Origin: Oscillospiraceae bacterium
GTDB taxonomy: Bacteria > Bacillota > Clostridia > Oscillospirales > Oscillospiraceae
NCBI GenBank assembly: GCA_021771635.1
Contig: JAETOQ010000004.1
Coordinates: forward strand, 1 to 64,000
Direction: 5' to 3'
DNA: 64,000 bases
Part shown: piece by piece, positions 58,538 through 64,000 of the stretch
How positions within the stretch are numbered: position 1 is the stretch's first letter
Layout of the letters: every line of letters begins with the position of its first letter
Program-made: the position numbers and the translations under genes
Notes under the pieces: model-generated
Database searches by the model: none
The model's input: only the letters and a program-made list of their open reading frames with translations
Told to the model about the DNA's origin: nothing

Positions 58538-58917
58538 GTATCAAAACGGTATGAACTTGTGGGGAAGTGCTATTTTTCAAAATAGTGGTCAAATAGTAGT
58601 CAACGGCAAAGGGAATTTTCCTCTGCATTGGCTGTAAGCCACTGATTGCAAGGGGTTGCGCCGGTTCGCTGCGGATAGGACCTGAAACGTCGGAGTCTGA
58701 CGCGCTATCCAACTGCGCCACGGGCGCGTATCAAAACGGTATGAACTTGTAGGGAAGTGCTATTTTTGAAAATAGTGGTCAAATAGTAGTCAACGGCGAA
58801 GGAAAATTTCCTCTGCATTGGCTGGAAGCCACTGATTGCAAGGGGTTGCGCCGGTTCGCTGCGGATAGGACCTGAAACGTCGGAGTCTGACGCGCTATCC
58901 AACTGCGCCACGGGCGC
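58501..58917 (-). repeat. 190-bp tandem array containing the 5' half of tRNA-Arg
   Basis: The 37-base block from anticodon to 5' end of tRNA-Arg occurs three times, at 58501-58537 (in the intact tRNA), 58691-58727 and 58881-58917, spaced exactly 190 bases. The 153-base spacers are almost identical and contain GTTGACTACTATTTGACCAC on the tRNA strand. After the third copy the sequence changes. The truncated copies lack the 3' half, so cannot form tRNAs. This looks like stacked attachment-site remnants. Confidence 0.8.
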
Positions 58918-59015
58918 ATAAACTCAAGATATGCTGTCTCACATATCTTTGCTTAGTATAGCAGAGTTTTGATTTGCTGTAAAGTGCTTTTCGGGAAAAA
59001 TTTTTACAAAAAAGA

Positions 59016-59056
59016 TTGTTAAAAAAATTGACAAGTTAATCGATTTGGTCTAAACT
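59016..59056 (+). promoter_or_regulatory. rex promoter with Rex-box-like sequence
   Basis: TTGACA (59028-59033), 17 bases, TAAACT (59051-59056). TTGTTAA-N5-TTGACAA at 59016-59034 resembles a Rex operator with one mismatch and one extra spacer base, overlapping the -35. Autoregulation is plausible. Confidence 0.5.
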
Positions 59057-59104
59057 ATATTTGAGAATAATTTAACGATTTCAGTTTCTAAGGAGTGAAT
59101 GGTT

Positions 59105-59734
59105 TTGAAGAAAGAGAACATCTCTGACGCTGTGATCCGCCGACTGCCCAGATATTATCGTCAATTGACAGATCTATGCAGCCGCGGAGTCATTCGGATA
59201 TCCTCCCATTCGCTGGGCCAGGAAATGAATATCACCGCCTCACAGATCCGGCAGGATTTCAGCTGCTTTGGCGAATTTGGACAGCAGGGATATGGCTATA
59301 ATGTGGAAGAGCTGCGCTCTGAGATCGGTCACATTTTAGGCGTGGACAACGATCACCATCTGGTCATGATCGGCGTGGGCAATTTAGGCCATGCGCTGCT
59401 GCAGGGATTCCTGTTTTCCCAGACCGGCTTTACGGTGGACGCCGCTTTCGATGTGTCTCCGGCAGTCATCGGCACCACGGTGAATGGCGTGCCGATCTAT
59501 TCCCTGAATGATTTGGAGACCTATATTCAGGAGCACAGTGTGGACGTGGTGGTGCTGACGATCCCCCAGTCTGTGGCGCAGGATACCGCCAACCGCCTGA
59601 TGAACCTGGGCATCAAGGGCTTCTGGAATTTTACAAATGTGGAATTGAGCAGCAGCGATCCGGATGTGAAATTTGAGAACATCCACTTTGCGGACAGCCT
59701 GCTGACACTCAGCTATCGGATCGCAAACCGCTGA
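59105..59734 (+). CDS. rex: Redox-sensing transcriptional repressor Rex
   Basis: A 209-aa repressor. A winged helix (VIRRLPRYYRQLTDL, ITASQIRQDFSCFGEFGQQG) is followed by a Rossmann domain (LVMIGVGNLGHALLQGFLF) that senses the NADH/NAD+ ratio. It controls fermentative and NAD-regenerating genes. AGGAGTG at 59091-59097 better fits a TTG start at 59105 (MKKENISDAV) than the ATG at 59099, which would be only 3 bases away. The ending (DSLLTLSYRIANR) is typical. Confidence 0.93.
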   Translation: MKKENISDAVIRRLPRYYRQLTDLCSRGVIRISSHSLGQEMNITASQIRQDFSCFGEFGQQGYGYNVEELRSEIGHILGVDNDHHLVMIGVGNLGHALLQGFLFSQTGFTVDAAFDVSPAVIGTTVNGVPIYSLNDLETYIQEHSVDVVVLTIPQSVAQDTANRLMNLGIKGFWNFTNVELSSSDPDVKFENIHFADSLLTLSYRIANR

Positions 59735-59785
59735 CACGCCGCCTCGGCGCTGCCGCCAGGCTGACGAAAGGATACATACCCGCTT

Positions 59786-60874
59786 ATGATGAAAAAAATT
59801 GCCATTCTGCTCCCGGTCTGTGCTCTGCTGGCCGCCGCCGTATGGGGCTTCGCCGCGGGAGACGCCGGTGATCCGCTGGCATCGCTGTCCTATCTCAACG
59901 GCACATTTGCCGAAGCGGTGGAAAAACAGGTCGAAAAACGGCTGGATGCCTCGGATGCTGCCCTCTTAGAGAGCGGCGGCAGCGGCGAAGGCTCTTCCGT
60001 CTCTGCCGCCACATGGATGGAGAAGCGCATGAAGCAGGAGGACAGCCTGACCGGCTATACCGGGACGAGTGTCATGCTGCTGGCCGGCGGCGTCCAGGTC
60101 ACATATTCCGGAAGCGCCGTGGTGGATGTCACCACCGGTACAGTCGTGCCCAGCGGCGCCGCCCTGACAGCGAAGCACCGCTACATGGTGGCGGAGGACA
60201 CCTCGGCAGCATTTACTGTCACCACCAAAACGGCGGTGGTGGATTATCAGGGCGATCATGCGTTCAGTGCTTCCAATACCACGGACTACAACGCCATGGC
60301 GGCTGCGCTGAAGACGCTGCACCTGTTCAAGGGCAGCTTTACCGGCTATGGCGAGGGCTTTGACCTGGAAGCGGCGCCCACACGGCTGCAGGCGCTCATC
60401 ATGTTTATCCGCGTCCTGGGTGAGGAGGAGCAGGCCCTGGCCTGGACCGGCACCATACCCTTTACGGATATCGCCAGGGGCTCTGACGCGGAGAAGTATG
60501 TGGGCTACGCGTACAGCATGGGCTATACCAACGGATACAGCGCCACTCAGTTCAAGCCCGCTGGGGCCGTGAATGCCTACCAGTACACGGAATTTGTCCT
60601 GCGGGCCATGGGATACAGCTCCGCTGCCAATACGAATTTGGGGGATACCCTGTTCCGCGCCGAGGAGGCCGGTGTTCTGACAGCCGGGGAGGCCGCCATG
60701 CTCCAGCAGGACAAGTTCCTGCGGGCGGAGTTGGTCTACATCTCCTACTACGCGCTGGAGGCGGAGCTGCCGGACGGCAGCCAGACGCTGGGAGACCTGC
60801 TGTGTGACAAGGGTGTGTTCACCAAGCGGGAATACCGGGACGCGGAGAATATGGTGACCAGCTGGCGGCTGTAA
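59786..60874 (+). CDS. Secreted protein with S-layer homology (SLH) domains
   Basis: A 362-aa exported protein. The signal peptide is in the first 24 residues (KKIAILLPVCALLAAAVWGF). A helical segment (EAVEKQVEKRLDASDAALLE) and a beta-rich central domain follow, and the C-terminal 170 residues hold SLH modules (RLQALIMFIRVLGEEEQALA, FTDIARGSDAEKYVGYAYSM, GYTNGYSATQFKPAGAVNAY, QYTEFVLRAMGY). SLH domains anchor to cell-wall secondary polymers. It follows rex by 52 bases. Confidence 0.88.
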   Translation: MMKKIAILLPVCALLAAAVWGFAAGDAGDPLASLSYLNGTFAEAVEKQVEKRLDASDAALLESGGSGEGSSVSAATWMEKRMKQEDSLTGYTGTSVMLLAGGVQVTYSGSAVVDVTTGTVVPSGAALTAKHRYMVAEDTSAAFTVTTKTAVVDYQGDHAFSASNTTDYNAMAAALKTLHLFKGSFTGYGEGFDLEAAPTRLQALIMFIRVLGEEEQALAWTGTIPFTDIARGSDAEKYVGYAYSMGYTNGYSATQFKPAGAVNAYQYTEFVLRAMGYSSAANTNLGDTLFRAEEAGVLTAGEAAMLQQDKFLRAELVYISYYALEAELPDGSQTLGDLLCDKGVFTKREYRDAENMVTSWRL

Positions 60875-60957
60875 ATCGGGAGGAACCAAGAGCACGGAGG
60901 CGCATACTATGGATTGAGACCGCTTCGTTCGGTCTACATCTCATAGGAGGTCCCAAT

Positions 60958-61095
60958 ATGTGCAATAACGGTTTTGGCGGCGGCAACTGCTGCTGGATTA
61001 TCATCCTGCTGATCATCATCTGGTGCTGCTGCGGCAACAACAGCTGGGGCGGCTGCGGCTGCAACAACGGCTGCAACAACAATTCCTGCTGCTGA
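60958..61095 (+). CDS. 45-aa Cys/Gly/Asn-rich membrane peptide
   Basis: A short gene with TAGGAGG ahead of the ATG and its own terminator 18 bases after the stop. The peptide starts MCNNGFGGGNCCWIIILLII, continues IWCCCGNNSWGGCGCNNG and ends NSCC: one membrane helix with Cys pairs at both ends. It resembles the YjcZ-type spore-associated small membrane peptides in layout, but with far more Cys. A hairpin AGACCG/CGGTCT precedes it at 60917-60935. The function is unknown; a metal-binding or spore-coat role is possible. Confidence 0.7.
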   Translation: MCNNGFGGGNCCWIIILLIIIWCCCGNNSWGGCGCNNGCNNNSCC

Positions 61096-61113
61096 TTTCC
61101 TAAGATAACAAAC

Positions 61114-61145
61114 AGCGCCCCGGGGCCAAAAGGCCCCGGGGCGCT
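61114..61145 (+). terminator. Very strong terminator-like hairpin
   Basis: AGCGCCCCGGGGCC pairs perfectly with GGCCCCGGGGCGCT over an AAAA loop. The T-tract is short (TTGAC). Confidence 0.75.
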
Positions 61146-61212
61146 TGACTCTACCTCCGGTCGATTGCGCGCAGAACTGCCGGATGGTAGAATGCAGCCA
61201 GAGGTGAATGAA

Positions 61213-62121
61213 ATGGAGCAAAAGACCATCGGCACACTGATCCGGCAGGCGCGGCTGGCCCGCGGGCTGACACAGAAGGAACTGGCGGAGCGCCTCCACG
61301 TGACGGACAAGGCCGTGTCGAAATGGGAGCGGGATGTCTGCCGCCCGGATATCGCCCTGCTGGAGCCGCTGTCCCAGGAGCTGGGGCTGTCGATTTGGGA
61401 CCTGTTAGGGGTGGAGGAGCCGGAGAGAGGCTTGCGGAATCTGGTGGACTATTCCGTGGCGGAGGTGCGCAGGAAAAAAGGACAGGTCAACCGAAGATGG
61501 GCGGGCCTGCTGGGAGCGCTGCTGCTGCTGGCGTGGGGCTGGCTGCTGATGTCGGGATACCGATTTTCCCCGGAGGCGGCGGCCAGATACCAACTGATGT
61601 TCCGGAACGGGGAGACAGCGGAGGTGGTGCTGCGGGAGACGATTTACGATTATGATGCCTTCTTGTTCGACGCAGGAGACACGTACCACATGACCTTTGT
61701 GCGGAAAGCGGGACCACTGTGGCAGCCCATGGGGGTGGATGCGTATGGCCCCAAGCGGGACGACCGGATCGAATATCTGGGCGGCGCCACATTTGAGGGT
61801 TCTTTTGGCTTCATGCTTCTCTGCTGCCATGATCCGAACGTGGAGACCGTCACCGTCAACCTGGGCGGAAAGACAACCATCACCCAGGCGGTGGGGACAG
61901 ACCAGATCGAGATTTTCCGCTGGCCTACGGAAATGCAGCGGCCCTGGAGCAGCCTTCCCACGGCGGTGGCCTGTGACGCGGACGGGGAAGTGCTGTACCA
62001 TCTGGATATGCTCCAAACCAAAGAGAATTATGCTCTGCATGTCTATCCGGGTATCTATCACTGGTGGGAGGGCCCGGAGGGGACCTACCCCGGATATGAA
62101 GAGGATTTGAAAAACCGATAG
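61213..62121 (+). CDS. XRE family HTH regulator with extracytoplasmic domain
   Basis: A 302-aa protein. Residues 3-65 form a Cro/C1 helix-turn-helix (GTLIRQARLARGLTQKELAE, VTDKAVSKWERDVCRPDIAL). One membrane helix (WAGLLGALLLLAWGWLLM) follows, then an outer domain of about 170 residues of unknown fold. This is a one-component transmembrane regulator, likely sensing an envelope or extracellular signal. Start 61213 (MEQKTIGTLI) has AGAGGTGA upstream. It is transcribed alone, after a strong terminator. Confidence 0.85.
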   Translation: MEQKTIGTLIRQARLARGLTQKELAERLHVTDKAVSKWERDVCRPDIALLEPLSQELGLSIWDLLGVEEPERGLRNLVDYSVAEVRRKKGQVNRRWAGLLGALLLLAWGWLLMSGYRFSPEAAARYQLMFRNGETAEVVLRETIYDYDAFLFDAGDTYHMTFVRKAGPLWQPMGVDAYGPKRDDRIEYLGGATFEGSFGFMLLCCHDPNVETVTVNLGGKTTITQAVGTDQIEIFRWPTEMQRPWSSLPTAVACDADGEVLYHLDMLQTKENYALHVYPGIYHWWEGPEGTYPGYEEDLKNR

Positions 62122-62162
62122 GAGAGAGGGGCCGCAGGTCCCTTTTCTTTCCGTGTGCTATG

Positions 62163-62191
62163 GTGACAAATTCGGAAAGCTGTGGTATAAT
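62163..62191 (+). promoter_or_regulatory. Extended -10 promoter of mrnC-rqcH
   Basis: GTGACA (62163-62168), a 17-base spacer and TATAAT (62186-62191) preceded by TGG, an extended -10, 35 bases before the mrnC ATG. Confidence 0.75.
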
Positions 62192-62225
62192 CCCTCTCAA
62201 ACTGTGAAAAACACAGGAGGGACCT

Positions 62226-62627
62226 ATGGAGAACTATTTTGAACCCCGCCTGACCGATGACCAGCTCCGGGCCATCAGCTCCATCGGCCTGGCCCACATG
62301 GGGGACGCGGTCTTTGAGGTGTTGGTCCGGGCTTGGCTGTGCGCCCACGGCAAGGCCACCGGAAAGGGCCTGCACCAGGCCACCATTCGGCTGGTGTGCG
62401 CCGAGTCCCAGGCGGAGAAGGCGGAGCGCGTCCTGCCCCTGCTGACGGAGGAGGAACTGGCGGTGTTCAAACGGGGCCGCAATGCCCAGGTCCACACCGT
62501 TCCCGGCCATGCCAGCCGCGCCCAATACGGCGAGGCCACGGCATTGGAGGCCCTGCTGGGCTGGCTGTACCTGCGGGGAGAGAGGGAGCGCGTCAACGAA
62601 CTGTTCTGCAAGATGATGGAGGAATGA
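62226..62627 (+). CDS. mrnC: Mini-ribonuclease 3
   Basis: A 133-aa stand-alone RNase III catalytic domain without a dsRNA-binding domain. IGLAHMGDAVFEVLVRAWLC contains the acidic GDAVFE motif, and YGEATALEALLGWLYL the second metal site. It matures 23S rRNA precursors in Firmicutes. ACAGGAGGG precedes the ATG. It ends 3 bases before rqcH. Confidence 0.94.
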   Translation: MENYFEPRLTDDQLRAISSIGLAHMGDAVFEVLVRAWLCAHGKATGKGLHQATIRLVCAESQAEKAERVLPLLTEEELAVFKRGRNAQVHTVPGHASRAQYGEATALEALLGWLYLRGERERVNELFCKMMEE

Positions 62628-62630
62628 GCC

Positions 62631-64000
62631 ATGCCACTGGACGCGGTATGTTTACAAGCGATCGTGGAGGAGCTGCGGCCCCAGCTTCTGGGGCTGCGGA
62701 TCGATAAGGTCCAGCAGCCAGCCCGGGACCAGGTGATCCTGCTGCTGCGGGGAAACAAGCGGCTGCTGCTGAACGCGGGGGCCAACGCGCCCCGGCTCCA
62801 ATTGACGGAGCTCACCCGGGACAACCCGGCGGAGCCGCCTATGTTCTGCATGCTGCTGCGCAAGCATCTGGTGGGCGCCCGGGTGGCGGAGATCACCCAG
62901 CCGAAATTGGAGCGTTTGGTGCGGCTGGAGCTGGACATCACCGACGACTTCGGCCAGCCAGGCCGGCGGACGCTGGTTCTGGAGGCCATGGGCCGCCGGT
63001 CCAACCTGATCCTGCTGGATGGGGAGGGGCGAATCATCGACTGTATGCGCCGGGTAGACGCGGACATGTCCGCCCAGCGGCAGGTTCTGCCGGGGCTTTA
63101 CTACGAGCCGCCGGCTTCCACTGGCCGTCTGCCGGTGACGGAGGAGACGGCGGAGGGCTTCCGGGAGAAGCTGGCCGCCGCCAATCCGGAGCGGCAGCTG
63201 GACGCCTTTCTGCTGGACAGCTATTTCGGCATCTCCCCCCTGATGGCCCGGGAACTGGCCTTCCGGACAGCCGGGGAGACAGACCGTCATCTCTTCGAAT
63301 TGGACGCTGCCGGTGTAGAACGCTTCTGGCAGAAAATCCAAGGATTTATAAGCACAATACAGGAAAATACCTTTACGCCGTACTGCCTGAAGCAGGAGGG
63401 CCGTCCGGTGGAATTTGCCTGTGTTCCCATCGCCCAATATGGCGCCGCCATGGAGCTGGAGCGGTATGAGAGCTTCTCAGCCCTGCTGGATGACTTTTAC
63501 GAGGCACGGGAGCGGCAGGAGCGGGCACGCCAGCGGGGCGCGGACCTGCTCCGCACCGCAACCACCGCCCGGGACCGGCTGCGGCGGAAGCTGGCATTGC
63601 AGGAGAAGGACTATGCCGCCACCCAAAATCGGGACGAACTGCGGATCTGCGGCGATCTGATCACCGCCAACCTCTACCGGATGGAGCGGGGCCAGAGCAG
63701 GCTGACCTGCGAAAATTTCTATGACGAGAGCTGCGCCCCCATCACCATCCAGCTGGACCCGCTGCTGACGCCCCAGCAGAATGCCGCCAAGTACTACAAG
63801 CGCTACACCAAGGCCAAGACCGCCGAGAGGTATCTCCGGGAGCAGATGGAGATCGCCCGCCGGGATCTGGAGTATCTGGAGAGCGTGCTGGAGGAGATCG
63901 ATCACGCGGAGACGGAGCAGGATTTTATCGACATCCGCGGCGAATTGAAGGACGCTGGGTTCCTGCGGAAGCAAGGGAAGAAGGAACTGAAGCGGACGGC
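62631..64000 (+). CDS. rqcH: Rqc2-type ribosome quality control protein, partial
   Basis: The frame opens at ATG 62631 (MPLDAVCLQAIVEELRPQLL) and is still open at the window's end, about 456 codons in. The NFACT-N domain is evident (GLRIDKVQQPARDQVILLLR, DGEGRIIDCMRRV, VLPGLYYEPP), then a coiled-coil region (ARDRLRRKLALQEKDYAATQ, NAAKYYKRYTKAKTAERYL). RqcH recruits tRNA-Ala to stalled 50S subunits and adds alanine tails marking proteins for degradation. Older annotations call it fibronectin-binding protein. The C-terminal NFACT-R part lies outside the window. Confidence 0.93.
   Translation, partial: MPLDAVCLQAIVEELRPQLLGLRIDKVQQPARDQVILLLRGNKRLLLNAGANAPRLQLTELTRDNPAEPPMFCMLLRKHLVGARVAEITQPKLERLVRLELDITDDFGQPGRRTLVLEAMGRRSNLILLDGEGRIIDCMRRVDADMSAQRQVLPGLYYEPPASTGRLPVTEETAEGFREKLAAANPERQLDAFLLDSYFGISPLMARELAFRTAGETDRHLFELDAAGVERFWQKIQGFISTIQENTFTPYCLKQEGRPVEFACVPIAQYGAAMELERYESFSALLDDFYEARERQERARQRGADLLRTATTARDRLRRKLALQEKDYAATQNRDELRICGDLITANLYRMERGQSRLTCENFYDESCAPITIQLDPLLTPQQNAAKYYKRYTKAKTAERYLREQMEIARRDLEYLESVLEEIDHAETEQDFIDIRGELKDAGFLRKQGKKELKRT

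Noticed and set aside
58515-58911. Two similar minus-strand frames of 68 codons in the tRNA-Arg array
   Set aside because: They start inside tRNA half copies and are identical only because the DNA is a tandem repeat; there is no ribosome site or family.
58501-58917. CRISPR array
   Set aside because: There are only three 37-base repeats, and the 153-base spacers are nearly identical to each other; the repeat is half a tRNA.

Overview
The window looks like chromosome of an anaerobic, endospore-forming, GC-rich member of the Bacillota, most likely an Oscillospiraceae-type gut bacterium (Flavonifractor/Lawsonibacter/Oscillibacter neighbourhood). The evidence is an alpha/beta small acid-soluble spore protein, both dipicolinate synthase subunits, class III (oxygen-sensitive) ribonucleotide reductase, Rex, an NfnAB-type transhydrogenase, Firmicute promoters with TTGNNN-17-TATAAT spacing, and the ylxM-ffh-rpsP-khpA / rimM-trmD genes. 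The lineage is inferred from gene content, not from a search.

Layout. 1-2.8 kb: a MITE end, a TetR/MATE efflux operon with a twin operator, and a truncated kinase. 2.8-9.6 kb: esterase, RNHCP protein, ATP-grasp enzyme, a sigma/anti-sigma pair, malic enzyme, an Rrf2 regulator and a spore protein. 9.7-18.4 kb: nrdG-nrdD, an ECF S-component with a MITE in its leader, a HAD phosphatase, M18 aminopeptidase, a small membrane-protein operon, and a hidden 54-aa gene divergent from an XRE regulator. 18.4-24 kb: the SRP/ribosome-maturation operon, split by a block of about 1.9 kb. 24.2-32.2 kb: DUF819 transporter plus M19 dipeptidase, yfmF-yfmH-lgt-folD, and a PAP2 phosphatase. 32.2-33.3 kb: an AT-rich mobile-element scar. 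33.3-43.2 kb: a BMP-type nucleoside ABC importer, arcC, ygeW, ygeY and a divergent YheO-like regulator, which together look like a purine/ureido-compound catabolic module that would make ATP from carbamoyl phosphate. 43.5-47.1 kb: a CBS protein, a Crp/Fnr regulator and nfnAB. 47.5-57.4 kb: housekeeping genes (murC, cca), a repeat lipoprotein with HD proteins, and dpsAB. 57.4-59 kb: a MITE, phage-type debris with an Ntox50 toxin remnant and putative immunity gene, and tRNA-Arg(CCG) with a 190-bp tandem array of its 5' half. 59-64 kb: rex, an SLH protein, a tiny Cys-rich membrane peptide, an XRE membrane regulator, mrnC and a partial rqcH.

The most interesting items are the ygeY-ygeW-arcC/BMP module and the apparent ATA start of its regulator, the tRNA-Arg att-like array beside a toxin/immunity remnant, the insertion that split the ffh-trmD operon, and a MITE family with matched termini and TTA target duplications.
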